NCBI RefSeq assembly: GCF_000617845.2
Contig: NZ_DF820425.1
Span: 6,392,741-6,456,740, forward strand
DNA: 64,000 nt
Source of the DNA: Bradyrhizobium sp. DOA9
GTDB lineage: Bacteria; Pseudomonadota; Alphaproteobacteria; Rhizobiales; Xanthobacteraceae
Direction of reading: 5' to 3'
The notes under the pieces are model-generated. The model ran no database searches. It was not told the DNA's origin and saw only the letters and a list, made by a program, of their open reading frames with translations. Both the position numbers and the translations under genes were made by a program. This document shows positions 26,243 through 37,322 of this stretch, piece by piece (position 1 is the first letter of the stretch; each line of letters opens with the position of its first letter).

Positions 26243-26809
26243 ATGGCTAAACGAGCGAAGAAACGCACGACGAAGAAGACCGCGGCGCGCCGGCCGCGTC
26301 AGGCGCCGAAGATGCTCAGCGACCTGTTTCTGGAGACGCTGAAGGACATCTATTTCGCCGAGAACAAGATCATCAAGACGCTGCCCAAGATGGCCAAGGC
26401 CGCGAATTCGAAGGAGCTTGCGGCCGCCTTCAACAAGCATTTGCGCGAGACCCAGGGCCAGGTCAAACGGCTCGACCAGATCTTCAGGATGCTGGGCAAG
26501 CCGGCCCGCGGCAAGCCCTGCGAGGCCATCAACGGCATCACCGACGAGGGCGCCGAGATCATGAAGGACTTCAAGGGCGCACCGGCGCTCGATGCCGGGC
26601 TGCTCGCGGCCGCGCAAGCGGTCGAGCATTACGAGATCTCCCGCTACGGAACGCTGCGCACCTGGGCCGAAGAGCTCGGCATGCAGGACGCCGCAAGGCT
26701 GCTCCAGGAGACACTGGACGAGGAAGAGGCGACCGATCAGACGTTGACCCAGCTCGCCACCTCCGTGATCAACCTCGAAGCGGAAGAAGAGTACCGCGCG
26801 GCGGCCTGA
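26243..26809 (+). CDS. YciE-like ferritin-fold protein (DUF892)
   Basis: A 188-residue protein with a Lys/Arg-rich N-terminus (about 20 residues, histone-like) followed by a four-helix DUF892 domain. Segments DLFLETLKDIYFAENKIIK, FNKHLRETQGQVKRLDQIF and VEHYEISRYGTLRTWAEEL carry the Glu/His residues of the ferritin-like site. ATG 26243 is preceded by GAGGAGG. Relatives respond to general and osmotic stress; the basic tail suggests possible DNA association, which is inference. Confidence 0.88.
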   Translation: MAKRAKKRTTKKTAARRPRQAPKMLSDLFLETLKDIYFAENKIIKTLPKMAKAANSKELAAAFNKHLRETQGQVKRLDQIFRMLGKPARGKPCEAINGITDEGAEIMKDFKGAPALDAGLLAAAQAVEHYEISRYGTLRTWAEELGMQDAARLLQETLDEEEATDQTLTQLATSVINLEAEEEYRAAA

Positions 26810-26965
26810 CCCCGCGCCTTTCCCAATGACCGGAACGTCGCGGCCGCATGCCGCGGCGTTCGCTTGCCTTGATCGCACGACCGCGCATGGCACGTGCGCG
26901 CCACTGCACTGGATTTCCCGGGAACTGGCCCCATATGCAGGCTTTCCCACCCCAGAGCCCACATC

Positions 26966-27349
26966 ATGCAACCCAAAAATCCCCTCGATTGGATGCTGTC
27001 CGAAGCCCTGGACTCGCTGACCCGCGCCGATCGGCTGCGCCAGCAGTTCGGCCGCCAGGAAGCCTGCTGGGAGCCGCCGATCGATGTGCTCGAAACCGAG
27101 CGTGAGCTCCTGATCCTCGTCGCGCTTCCCGGCGTCAATCCGGACAATGTCGAGACCGTCATCCATGACGGCGTGCTCGTCATCTCGGGTCAGCGCACGC
27201 TGCCGCCGGAGCTTCGCAACGCCCGCATCCATCGGCTCGAGCTGCCGCAGGGGCGTTTCGAGCGCCGCATCGCATTGCCCCTCGGCCGCTACGCCATCAG
27301 CCGCTTCGTGATGGACGGCTGCGTCGCACTGCGCCTCGCGAAATCCTGA
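26966..27349 (+). CDS. Small heat-shock protein, Hsp20/alpha-crystallin family
   Basis: A 127-residue protein whose ACD spans roughly residues 38-125: WEPPIDVLETERELLILVALPGV, then VETVIHDGVLVISGQR and a shortened end, ALRLAKS. It lacks the usual IxI C-terminal extension, so it is a short member. ATG 26966 gives the natural N-terminus; the upstream frame extension is not plausible. It ends eight bases before lon, so joint expression is likely. Confidence 0.85.
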   Translation: MQPKNPLDWMLSEALDSLTRADRLRQQFGRQEACWEPPIDVLETERELLILVALPGVNPDNVETVIHDGVLVISGQRTLPPELRNARIHRLELPQGRFERRIALPLGRYAISRFVMDGCVALRLAKS

Positions 27350-27357
27350 GGTCGATC

Positions 27358-29732
<2,375 letters not shown>

Positions 29733-29736
<4 letters not shown>

Positions 29737-29897
29737 AGGTGATGAAGAAACTGCTGGAAAGAGCGAAGCGATCGCGGACAACGCAGCGGCTGCGCCAGCT
29801 GCTCGGTCGGGCGATCGACCGGGTGCGCGATGGGCTCGCGGGACCCGAGCCGCGGCTTCAGCCGGTCCCGGTCCGGGTGAAGCGCCGCAAGGGTTGA
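29733..29897 (+). CDS. Possible small basic protein overlapping lon end
   Basis: A 54-residue frame (GTG 29733, or 51 residues from ATG 29742) overlapping the lon stop by four bases. It reads KKLLERAKRSRTTQRLRQLL and so on, with about 30 percent Arg/Lys, ending VRVKRRKG. The GTGA overlap and the terminator 37 bases downstream favour a real coupled gene. No homologue is recognised, and composition alone could produce such a frame. Confidence 0.35.
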
Positions 29898-29933
29898 GCC
29901 CTCCGTCTCAGGCCCTCGCGGCTGCCCCAGACA

Positions 29934-29962
29934 AAAGGCCCCCTCGACCCGAGGGGGCCTTT
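29934..29962. terminator. Bidirectional terminator between lon and hup
   Basis: Perfect 12-base arms AAAGGCCCCCTC (29934-29945) and GAGGGGGCCTTT (29951-29962) with a 5-base loop. The stem is T-ended on both strands and sits between convergent transcription units. Confidence 0.85.
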
Positions 29963-29968
29963 GCGTTG

Positions 29969-30271
29969 TTAGCCCACGGCGTCCTTGGCCGCCTTGACCG
30001 GGCGGGCGCGGACGATCTTCCGGGCCGGCTTGGCCTTGAACATCATCTCTTCGCCCGTGAACGGGTTGGTGCCCTTGCGCGCCTTGGTCGCGGGCTTCTT
30101 GATCACCACGAACTTGGCGAAGCCCGGCACCAGGAACAGGCCGTTCTTCTTGAGCTCCTTGTGACCGACGTCGGTCAGCGTCTCCATGACGTTCTTGACG
30201 TCGCGCTTGGAAAGCTCTGTGGCGGTCGCAATCTTTTCGATCAACTGCGATTTGGACATTTGGGTGGCCAT
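29969..30271 (-). CDS. HU-family DNA-binding protein
   Basis: A 100-residue nucleoid protein. ATG 30271 has GAGGAG six bases upstream; an in-frame ATG at 30301 lacks one. The HU fold is evident: SKSQLIEKIATATELSKRDV, GLFLVPGFAKFVV (beta arm entry), KGTNPFTGEEMMFKAKPA. It has an extra basic C-terminal tail (RKIVRARPVKAAKDAVG). It binds and bends DNA without strong sequence preference. Confidence 0.92.
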   Translation of the reverse strand: MATQMSKSQLIEKIATATELSKRDVKNVMETLTDVGHKELKKNGLFLVPGFAKFVVIKKPATKARKGTNPFTGEEMMFKAKPARKIVRARPVKAAKDAVG

Positions 30272-30614
30272 CGTGTCTCCTCTGATTCGTGACGGCTGCA
30301 TATTAGACCAACCGGCGAAGGCCTATAGCCTTCTGCACAGTTTTGTCGCGATTTTACGGGCTTTTTGCCCCGCTGTGACAAAAAACCCTGCATTTTAGCC
30401 ACTTCCAGTGCGGAAGGAGCCTTGAGCAGCGGATTTTGCCTTGTTTCAAAGGCCCGCACGACATCTTGCTAGAACTGATTCGCCGCTTTCGACAAGCGAA
30501 GACCGGCCTCTTTCTGAAAGGAGGCGCGTGTTTCACCCTGAAAAATAAGGGTTGGAGCGCATGTCGCCGGTCTTACGCCCCGTAAAAACAGGGAGAAAGT
30601 GAGGGGGCGGTCGG
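30272..30614. other. Intergenic region upstream of the HU gene
   Basis: 343 bases between the thiolase gene end and the HU gene start (both minus). It includes AT-richer stretches compatible with the HU promoter. No gene or RNA recognised. Confidence 0.4.
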
Positions 30615-31847
30615 CTAGACGCGCTCGATGATGATGGCGGGCGCCATGCCGCCCGCGGCGCACATGGTGACGAGACCGCGCTTGAGATCGCGCCGTTCGA
30701 GCTCGTCCAGCACCGTGCCGATCAGGATCGAGCCGGTGGCGCCGATGGGATGGCCGAGCGCGATCGAGCCGCCGTTGACGTTGACCTTGGCCCGGTCGAG
30801 CTCGAGGTCGCGGATATATTTCTCCGCCACCACGGCGAAGGCCTCGTTGATCTCGAACAGGTCGATGTCGTCGATGGAGAGGCCCGCCTTGGCCAGAACC
30901 TTGCGCGTTGCCGGCACCGGCGCGTTCAGCATCAGGGTCGGCGAGTCCCCCATGTTCGCCATCGCGACCACGCGGGCCCGGGCTTTGAGGCCATGGGCCT
31001 TGGCGTAAGCGGGCGAGGCCAGCAGGATCGCGGCAGCGCCGTCGACGACGCCGGAGGAGTTGCCGGCGTGATGGACGAAGTCGATCTCAAGGTCTGGATA
31101 ATTCTGCAGGATCAGGCCGCGATAGGTCGTGCCCTTGTCGTCGAGCGCGTAGTCCGCGATCGCCGGAAACGCCGGTTTCAGGCTGCTGAGGCCTTCCATC
31201 GTGGTCTGCGGCCGGGGGTATTCTTCGTGATCCAGCGCCAGGCTGCCGTCCTCGCGGTGAACAGGCACGAGGCTCTTCTTGAAGTGGCCGTTCGCGATCG
31301 CATGCGCGGCGCGCTTCTGGCTCTCCAGCCCGAGCGCATCGACGTCGCTTCGGGTGATGCCTTCCAGCGTCGCGATGGCATCGGCGCAGACGCCCTGATG
31401 CGACTGCGGATGCCGTGCCCGCAGGCGCAGATTGCCGCCGTCCATCATCATCGGGCCGCCGCCGCGGCGTCCCTCCATCGACATCATCTCGCAGCCGCCG
31501 GCGATGACGAGATCTTCCGCACCCGCCATGATCGACGATGCCGCCATGTTGACGCTGGTGATGCCGCTTCCGCAAAAACGATCGAGCGTCACCGCGCTGG
31601 CACGCACGTCATAGCCGGCATCGAGCGCGGACATGCGGCCGAGATCGCCGCTCTGTGTTGCCACCTGCGCGCTGCAGCCCCAGACGATGTCGTCGACGTC
31701 AGCGGTGTTAATGCCGGTGCGCTCGGCGAGCGCGCGCAGCACCGTTGCGCCGAGCTGCTGCGGATGAATGCCGGACAGGGCTCCCTTGCCGGCCTTGCCG
31801 ATGCCCCGCGGGGTCCGGCAAGCATCGATGATCAGCGCGTCAGGCAT
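30615..31847 (-). CDS. Acetyl-CoA C-acyltransferase (thiolase)
   Basis: A 410-residue thiolase. The nucleophile Cys92 is in TLDRFCGSGITSVNMA. The C-terminal motifs NGGSIALGHPIGATGS and CAAGGMAPAIIIERV supply the catalytic His and second Cys. Full family length. The reaction is cleavage or formation of 3-oxoacyl-CoA; the degradative (FadA-like) role is likelier than PHB synthesis from sequence style, but this is not certain. No beta-oxidation partner genes adjoin it. Confidence 0.9.
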   Translation of the reverse strand: MPDALIIDACRTPRGIGKAGKGALSGIHPQQLGATVLRALAERTGINTADVDDIVWGCSAQVATQSGDLGRMSALDAGYDVRASAVTLDRFCGSGITSVNMAASSIMAGAEDLVIAGGCEMMSMEGRRGGGPMMMDGGNLRLRARHPQSHQGVCADAIATLEGITRSDVDALGLESQKRAAHAIANGHFKKSLVPVHREDGSLALDHEEYPRPQTTMEGLSSLKPAFPAIADYALDDKGTTYRGLILQNYPDLEIDFVHHAGNSSGVVDGAAAILLASPAYAKAHGLKARARVVAMANMGDSPTLMLNAPVPATRKVLAKAGLSIDDIDLFEINEAFAVVAEKYIRDLELDRAKVNVNGGSIALGHPIGATGSILIGTVLDELERRDLKRGLVTMCAAGGMAPAIIIERV

Positions 31848-31977
31848 TGGCGTCGTCCTCTTGTTTATGGGTGTTGAGGACGGTTTTGAATAAGGGGGAG
31901 AAGAGAGTCAATGCGCGGCGCTACACGCTTCTCCCGCCGCTCGCCCGGATTTTCCGCGACGCGAAAGCCTCAGCGAC

Positions 31978-32060
31978 GTCATGGCCGGCTTGTCCCGGCC
32001 ATCCACGCTTTGCTCCGGGCAGGAAGAACGTGGATGCCCGGGACAAGCCCGGGCATGACG
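31978..32060. repeat. Palindromic intergenic repeat
   Basis: Arms 31978-32007 (GTCATGGCCGGCTTGTCCCG onward) and 32029-32059 (CGTGGATGCCCGGGACAAGC onward) form an imperfect inverted pair between the thiolase and GH1 genes. It has the form of a dispersed rhizobial repeat. Confidence 0.7.
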
Positions 32061-32092
32061 ATCTCTTACTGGATCTAGATCGAAGAAGACAG

Positions 32093-33553
32093 CTACGCCC
32101 CCGCCGCGTTCTTCGCGATCACGTTGCGGTAGAAGCTGGCGCTGAGCTTTGCGGTGCGCACCTGGGTGTCGAAATTGACGTGGTACAGCCCGAAACGTTT
32201 GTTGAGGCCGTACACCCATTCGAAATTGTCCATCAGGCTCCAGAGGAAATAGCCGCGCACCGGCACGCCTTCGTCGGTGGCACGCTGGAGCTGGGCGAGA
32301 TAGTTGCGCAGATACATGATGCGGTCGGTGTCGTAGATCTTGCCGTCGGGCGACACCACATCGTCGCCGGAGGTGCCGTTCTCGCTGATATAGATCGCAT
32401 CCGTCTTCCAGATCTTCGCCGCCAGCTTCGGCACCCAGTAGATCGTCTCGGGTCCGACGCGCAGCCAGTCCGAATTCATGTGCGGGAAGGATTTCGGGAT
32501 CGGCAGCGGCTTGAAGCCGGCGCCCTGGTCGGACGCCACCACGTAGTTCTGCGGCGCGTAGATGTTGAGGCCGAGGAAGTCGACCTTTGAGGAGATGATC
32601 TTGAGCTCCGCATCGGTGTATTTCGGCGCGTTGGCCCCGGCGTATTTCAGGAAGGCGTCGGTATAGCGGCCCGTCATGATGACGTTGAGATAGCCGGCAT
32701 TCATCTCGCGCAGCGCGATCTCCGCGGCGCGCACGTTTTCCGGCGTGTCGAACGCAGGCGCGCAGGCATCGATGTTCTCCGCCGGCCCCACCCTGGTGCC
32801 GCGGCGGCCATGGGCGCGCACCGCCTGCACCGCGAGCCCGTGCGCCAGCGCGCTGTTGTGCCTGATCTGGTTGACGTCGGCTTGCGGCAGCGTCATCCCC
32901 GGCGCGTCGATGCCGATCCCGTAGCCGAAATAGACGAAGCGGCCGCTCTCGTTCAGCGTGAAGACGTTCCTGACGCGGTCGGTCAGACGCTCGGCGACAT
33001 AGGCCGCGTAGTCGCCGAAGATCTTGCAGGTTTCCGTCGAGCGCCAGCCGCCGAAGCGGTCCTGGAGCGATTGGGGCAGATCCCAATGATAAAGGGTCAG
33101 CCACGGCTCGATGCCGTTCTTCAGGAGCTCGTCGACCAGGCGATTGTAGAAGTCGAGCCCCTTCGGATTGGGCTTGCCGTCGCCGTCGGGAAACAGCCGC
33201 GGCCAGGCCACCGAGAAGCGATAGGCCTTGCAGCCGAGCTCCTTGATGAGCGCGATGTCCTCCCTGTAGCGGTGATAGTGCTCGTTGGCGCGATCGCCGG
33301 TGGTGCCGTCCTCGATCTTGCCGGGAATGCGCACGAACTTATCCCAGATCGAGGCCCCTCGCCCGTCCTCATTGACCGCGCCCTCGACCTGATAGGACGA
33401 GGTCGCCGTGCCCCAGAGAAAGCCCGCGGGAAAGCCGCCTGCATGGCGCGGCGGCCGTGCCGGCTTGGCCTCGACGGCAAGGGGACTCGCAATCCCGGCT
33501 GCGGACAATCCCGCCAGCTTGGCAAACCGGCGGCGCGAGACCCTTTCCGTCAT
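32093..33553 (-). CDS. Family GH1 beta-glucosidase with Tat signal
   Basis: A 486-residue glycosidase. A twin-arginine signal, SRRRFAKLAG at 6-15 with hydrophobic core and AVEAKPA, precedes the GH1 barrel, so it is exported folded. GFLWGTATSSYQVEGA at 44-59 is typical of the family. The nucleophile Glu391 is in YISENGT. The acid/base Glu202 lies in TLNES, where nearly all GH1 enzymes have NEP. ASIWDKF and LTLYHWDLPQSLQD are also conserved. It hydrolyses beta-glucosides; the natural substrate is unknown. Confidence 0.9.
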   Translation of the reverse strand: MTERVSRRRFAKLAGLSAAGIASPLAVEAKPARPPRHAGGFPAGFLWGTATSSYQVEGAVNEDGRGASIWDKFVRIPGKIEDGTTGDRANEHYHRYREDIALIKELGCKAYRFSVAWPRLFPDGDGKPNPKGLDFYNRLVDELLKNGIEPWLTLYHWDLPQSLQDRFGGWRSTETCKIFGDYAAYVAERLTDRVRNVFTLNESGRFVYFGYGIGIDAPGMTLPQADVNQIRHNSALAHGLAVQAVRAHGRRGTRVGPAENIDACAPAFDTPENVRAAEIALREMNAGYLNVIMTGRYTDAFLKYAGANAPKYTDAELKIISSKVDFLGLNIYAPQNYVVASDQGAGFKPLPIPKSFPHMNSDWLRVGPETIYWVPKLAAKIWKTDAIYISENGTSGDDVVSPDGKIYDTDRIMYLRNYLAQLQRATDEGVPVRGYFLWSLMDNFEWVYGLNKRFGLYHVNFDTQVRTAKLSASFYRNVIAKNAAGA

Positions 33554-33632
33554 TGATGACGCTCCACTTACTTCTCTTCATTTCGGGCCGGCACAATGAA
33601 CAGTTCCGGGCGATTTGAGAAGCCGGTGGATT

Positions 33633-34586
33633 TTAGCGTCGACTTGCTCCGATTGAACCGACCAAGACCTGCATCAGCCACGCGATGCCGGCGTCTCTCA
33701 TCGCCGCTTTGGTCGCGATGGCCCGGATCGTGTCCGGTTTGCGCGCGAAAGGCAGCTCGACAAACACGAGGCCGAAACGGCCGGCATGCTGTTCCACCAA
33801 TCGGCGCGGCAATGCGGCGATCAGTTCAGACCCGGAAAGCTGGGCAAGCGCCATCGTAAAATTCGGGACAGTCAAAGCGATGCGGCGTTCGAGGCCGCGC
33901 TTCGCCAACATCTCATCGACGAAACCGCGCGGTTCCCCGCTGAGAGAGACCAGCAGGTGCCGTGATCGCGCGAACGCAGCATCGGTTGGCGCTTTTGCGA
34001 AGGGATGTCCCTTGGGCATGGCCAGCACGAACTCTTCCTCGTAAAGCCTGCGCGCCTCGAACCGCGGTGATACCGCCGGCAGCGGCAGCATTGCGATATC
34101 GAGCTCGCGTCTTTCGAGCATGTCGAGGCTTTGCTGCCAAGGCTCTCCGATGGCGCCACCGCGCGGCGCAGGCATCAGGTGGATCAGCCCGATGTCAATG
34201 CGGGGAGCCGCAGTCGCGATCGATTGCAACAGGGGACCGATTGCTGAGACCAGCACGGCATCGGGAGCGCCAATCGTGAACCGACGGCTGCTTTGCTCCG
34301 GGTCGAACGGCGTTGCTGAGCCGATCAGCCGCTCGACGCGCGCGATGATCTCGGCCACCGGCTCTCCAAGCGCCAAGGCCCGTTCCGTTGGAACGACACC
34401 CTTCGGGGTCCGCAAGAACAGCGGATCGTTCAGCAAAAGACGGAGCCGGCCAAGCGCATGGCTTACGGCCGACGGCGTCAGCCTCAGCCGAGCGGCTGCA
34501 CGCCCGACATGACGCTCTTCCAGAACCACGCGGAAGAGCACGAGAAGATTGAGGTCGATCCTGGATAGATCAATATGGTTCAGCAT
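33633..34586 (-). CDS. LysR-family transcriptional regulator
   Basis: A 317-residue regulator. The N-terminal helix-turn-helix covers about residues 8-65 (DLNLLVLFRVVLEERHVGRA, AVSHALGRLRLLLNDPLFLR). The rest is the LysR effector domain, of the NodD/SyrM-like group by N-terminal style. It diverges from the NTF2-like gene at 34666, and a palindrome overlaps its start codon, as expected for autoregulation. No ribosome-binding site is obvious at ATG 34586. Confidence 0.9.
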   Translation of the reverse strand: MLNHIDLSRIDLNLLVLFRVVLEERHVGRAAARLRLTPSAVSHALGRLRLLLNDPLFLRTPKGVVPTERALALGEPVAEIIARVERLIGSATPFDPEQSSRRFTIGAPDAVLVSAIGPLLQSIATAAPRIDIGLIHLMPAPRGGAIGEPWQQSLDMLERRELDIAMLPLPAVSPRFEARRLYEEEFVLAMPKGHPFAKAPTDAAFARSRHLLVSLSGEPRGFVDEMLAKRGLERRIALTVPNFTMALAQLSGSELIAALPRRLVEQHAGRFGLVFVELPFARKPDTIRAIATKAAMRDAGIAWLMQVLVGSIGASRR

Positions 34587-34602
34587 GTTGCTGAAACCAT
34601 AT
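34573..34602. promoter_or_regulatory. Palindrome overlapping the LysR start, candidate operator
   Basis: ATATGGTTCAGCA (34573-34585) and TGCTGAAACCATAT (34589-34602) form a near-perfect inverted repeat, one base longer on one side. It spans the start codon of the LysR gene and lies 64 bases before the divergent gene start. Placement suits an autoregulatory LysR site, though no binding evidence exists. Confidence 0.45.
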
Positions 34603-34665
34603 CGCTGGATTCATTGGGATCAAGGCTTCATGCATTGGGCTCCTCGTGCGATCAGGAGCTGAGAA

Positions 34666-35241
34666 ATGACCGCGAAACCGTCCGGGCTGAACAGGTGGCC
34701 ATGCGAGCAGGAAAAGATATCGCGGCGCTCGATGATGGCCGCTACCGCAGCAATTCCGCTGTCCGGTCAGCTTTCGGCCGGTGCGGCCGCGGGGAGCGAG
34801 GCGATAGCGGGCCTCGTCGAACGCGCCCGCGCGAAAAATGCCGCGTTCATGCGTGGCGATATGGATCGCTGGTCCCAGCTTGTCCGCATCGCGCCCGATT
34901 TCACGCTGATGCAGCCCTTCGGCGGGCCTACAAGTCGGGGCTTCGACGCTAGCCCCCAGCGTCTGGCTGCCCTCTCCCGATACTTCAGGGCAGGCGAAAC
35001 CGAACTTGAGGTTTTGCAAACTCATGCATCGGATGCCCTCGTCGCTCTCGTCATGGTCGAGCGCCAGCGCGCCGAGGTGGGCGGGTTGCCGGCTCAAGAC
35101 TGGTCGCTGCGCGTGACCGAAGTCTACCGCACGGACGGCACGGATTGGCAACTCGTGCACCGTCATGCGGATCCGCTGGTCCGAAGCATCACCTTGAAAC
35201 AGGCGGCGATACTCGCCCGGGGCTGGCCGGAGGAAGAATGA
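34666..35241 (+). CDS. Exported SnoaL/NTF2-like protein
   Basis: A 191-residue protein with an RRSMMAATAAIPLS segment near 20-33, resembling a Tat-type signal, followed by an NTF2-like domain (AKNAAFMRGDMDRWSQLVRI, DWSLRVTEVYRTDGTDWQLV HRHAD). Such DUF4440/SnoaL domains bind small molecules or act as ketosteroid-isomerase-like enzymes; function is not predictable. Divergent from the LysR gene, so likely its regulatory target. Confidence 0.75.
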   Translation: MTAKPSGLNRWPCEQEKISRRSMMAATAAIPLSGQLSAGAAAGSEAIAGLVERARAKNAAFMRGDMDRWSQLVRIAPDFTLMQPFGGPTSRGFDASPQRLAALSRYFRAGETELEVLQTHASDALVALVMVERQRAEVGGLPAQDWSLRVTEVYRTDGTDWQLVHRHADPLVRSITLKQAAILARGWPEEE

Positions 35242-35316
35242 TGAGGCGCCGCAGATGAGCCGGATTCGGAGCCGGCCGGCGGCTAGTCGAAACGACGGGC
35301 GATGTCGTCGCCGCGT

Positions 35317-35724
35317 TCAGCGCGAGCGCTTCGGCAATTTCCGCAGCTTGTCGGGGTTGAACGCCGGCATCCGCCCTGGTCCTTCGGGTGCGGGCGGCTG
35401 CTTTTCCGTGAGGATGAGCGTTCCGTGGAGGATCATGCCCGGCGCCTGAGGGGCCGTCGCGGTGTAGGTCGCGATCTTGCCAGGGCAGCTTCCCTCGATC
35501 GTCAACGTCAGCTCATCATCGTTGCCGAACACGGTGGCGCGACCGTCGGTATGACGCCTCGTCGACACGATGGCGGTAAAGCGATCTCCATCGACCTGGC
35601 AGGTGCCTTGATAGGTCATCAGGCTGTCACGGCCCCAGATCTGGCCGTCTGCGACGTGGACGATCCCGGTGCCCTGGTCGATGGGCGTCTTGTACCACGC
35701 CGCATATGTCCCGTCCTTCAGCAT
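35317..35724 (-). CDS. GrlR-like protein
   Basis: A 135-residue protein from ATG 35724 (GGAGA about nine bases upstream). MLKDGTYAAWYKTPIDQGTG, DSLMTYQGTCQVDGDRFTAI and VFGNDDELTLTIEG follow the pattern of the GrlR family, first known as negative regulators of enterobacterial type III secretion. In rhizobia this family occurs without such systems; its role is unknown. The upstream frame extension to 35874 is rejected because it crosses a small gene on the same strand in another frame. Confidence 0.7.
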   Translation of the reverse strand: MLKDGTYAAWYKTPIDQGTGIVHVADGQIWGRDSLMTYQGTCQVDGDRFTAIVSTRRHTDGRATVFGNDDELTLTIEGSCPGKIATYTATAPQAPGMILHGTLILTEKQPPAPEGPGRMPAFNPDKLRKLPKRSR

Positions 35725-35785
35725 GGGAACGGTCTCCGTTGGCAGTCCCACGCGGACAATTGGCATCATCAGCGCCAACAAACGG

Positions 35786-35953
35786 TTAATGACCGGCCCC
35801 GTGCCAATCCGGTCTTTGCTTGCGCAGCTCGGCCTCGAGCTCCTCGATGATGCTGTGAAGCAGATGCACGGCAAGCGGGTCGGTCACCTCGCGCTCCAGA
35901 TGCCGGTATCGCGCAATCAGGAATTCCTGCTCTCTCAACTGGTGCTCTGTCAT
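35786..35953 (-). CDS. Small acidic helical protein, 55 residues
   Basis: ATG 35953 to TAA 35786. GGAGGG lies eight bases upstream of the start, an unusually good ribosome-binding site. The product begins MTEHQLREQEFLIARYRHLE and continues through IIEELEAELRKQR, predicted as a helix hairpin or coiled coil. Short Glu/Arg-rich proteins of this kind recur in Bradyrhizobium. It lies 61 bases upstream of the GrlR-like gene on the same strand. Confidence 0.6.
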   Translation of the reverse strand: MTEHQLREQEFLIARYRHLEREVTDPLAVHLLHSIIEELEAELRKQRPDWHGAGH

Positions 35954-36335
35954 CACACGGGCCCTCCGGCGAACCGACGCGGAGACGGCCGGAGAGTTTC
36001 GTTACAATTTTCGGATCATTTGCGATGGTTTCCAGTCGGTTAAAGGCTCGGCCGGGTTGCGGATTGTTCGAAAAGGCTGCCATGGGACCGCGACACCACC
36101 TCAGCGCCGAGGTCGTCATCTCGACCGTTGCTTCCAATTGCGCGCCCGGCGGGCTTCTGCTAGCTTGAGGTACGTGCCTCATTTCACCTCGCCGGCCGGG
36201 TCGGTGACCCGCCTCTGCCGCAACGATGCGGGTGGCGGCCGATTGCCGCGCCGCTGGGGGTGAGGCATGCGCCCAATCTGGGCTCAAGCAGAGTTGGCCA
36301 TCGAAAACGGCCGACCGCCTTAGGGGAGGATGATT
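35954..36335. other. Intergenic region upstream of the sugar importer
   Basis: 382 bases between divergent genes. No gene recognised; frames here lack family resemblance. It should hold the sugar-importer promoter. Confidence 0.4.
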
Positions 36336-37289
36336 ATGCAGCGTCTCTTGGTTGCAGGTGTGTCTGTTGCCTTCGCGATTGCAGCGGGGGTCGGCTCGGC
36401 CGGTGCGGCGGACAAGAAGGTTCTGGCCTTCGTCGTCAATGGCGCATCCGACTTCTGGAAGATCGCCGAGGCCGGGATGAAGAAGGCGCAGGGCGAGCTG
36501 CCCAATTACGACCTCCAGTTCAAATATCCGGAACAGGCTGCAGCCGCCGTGCAGCAGCGCGTGATGGACGACCTCGTCGCCGCCGGTGCCGCCGGCATCA
36601 TGGTCAGCGCGGTCGATCCGAAGAACCAGACCGAGCACCTCAACAAGGTTGCGTCCCAGACGGTGCTGTTCACCACCGACAGCGACGCGCCGAAATCCAA
36701 GCGCGTGGCCTATATCGGCTCCTCCAACACCGATCTCGGCAAGGAGGCGGGAAAGCTGATGGTCAAGGCGCTGCCGAATGGCGGCAAATGCGTCGGCTTC
36801 GTCGGCCTGCCCGGCGCCGACAATGCGCGCGAGCGCATCGAGGGCGTGAAGGAGACGATCAAGGGCTCGAAGGTCGAGCTCGTCGACGTTCGCGGCGACG
36901 AGATCGACCAGACCCGCGCCAAGCGCAACGTCGAGGACATCCTCGCCGCCATGCCCGATGTGAGCTGCCTCGTCGGCTTCTACTCCTACAACACACCGCG
37001 GATCTACGAGGTGCTCAAGGAGGCCGGCAAGCTCGACAAGATCAAGATCATCGGCTTCGACGAGGATCCGATCACGCTCGGCGGCGTCAAGGAAGGCAGC
37101 ATCGTCGGCACGGTGGTGCAGCAGCCGTTCGAATGGGGCTATCAGGGCATGAAGCTGATGGCGAGCTACATCGGCGGCGAGAAGTCCGGCATTCCGGCCA
37201 ACGGCATCATCATCGTGCCCGGCAAAGTCATCGAAAAGGCGAATGTCGACGAGTTCATGGCCTCGATGAAGCAGATGCTGAAGAAATAG
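36336..37289 (+). CDS. Sugar ABC transporter substrate-binding protein (ribose type)
   Basis: A 317-residue periplasmic protein with signal peptide (LLVAGVSVAFAIAAGVGSAG AAD) and the Peripla_BP_4 fold: KVLAFVVNGASDFWKIAEAG, AAGAAGIMVSAVDPKN, KIIGFDEDPITLGGVKEGSI. GGGGAGG at 36323-36329 favours ATG 36336 over ATG 36330. It heads a three-gene importer operon (binding protein, ATPase, permease). The sugar is not predictable. Confidence 0.9.
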   Translation: MQRLLVAGVSVAFAIAAGVGSAGAADKKVLAFVVNGASDFWKIAEAGMKKAQGELPNYDLQFKYPEQAAAAVQQRVMDDLVAAGAAGIMVSAVDPKNQTEHLNKVASQTVLFTTDSDAPKSKRVAYIGSSNTDLGKEAGKLMVKALPNGGKCVGFVGLPGADNARERIEGVKETIKGSKVELVDVRGDEIDQTRAKRNVEDILAAMPDVSCLVGFYSYNTPRIYEVLKEAGKLDKIKIIGFDEDPITLGGVKEGSIVGTVVQQPFEWGYQGMKLMASYIGGEKSGIPANGIIIVPGKVIEKANVDEFMASMKQMLKK

Positions 37290-37322
37290 GAGAGATCCGC
37301 GCTGCCCGCCGCGCAGCCTGCC

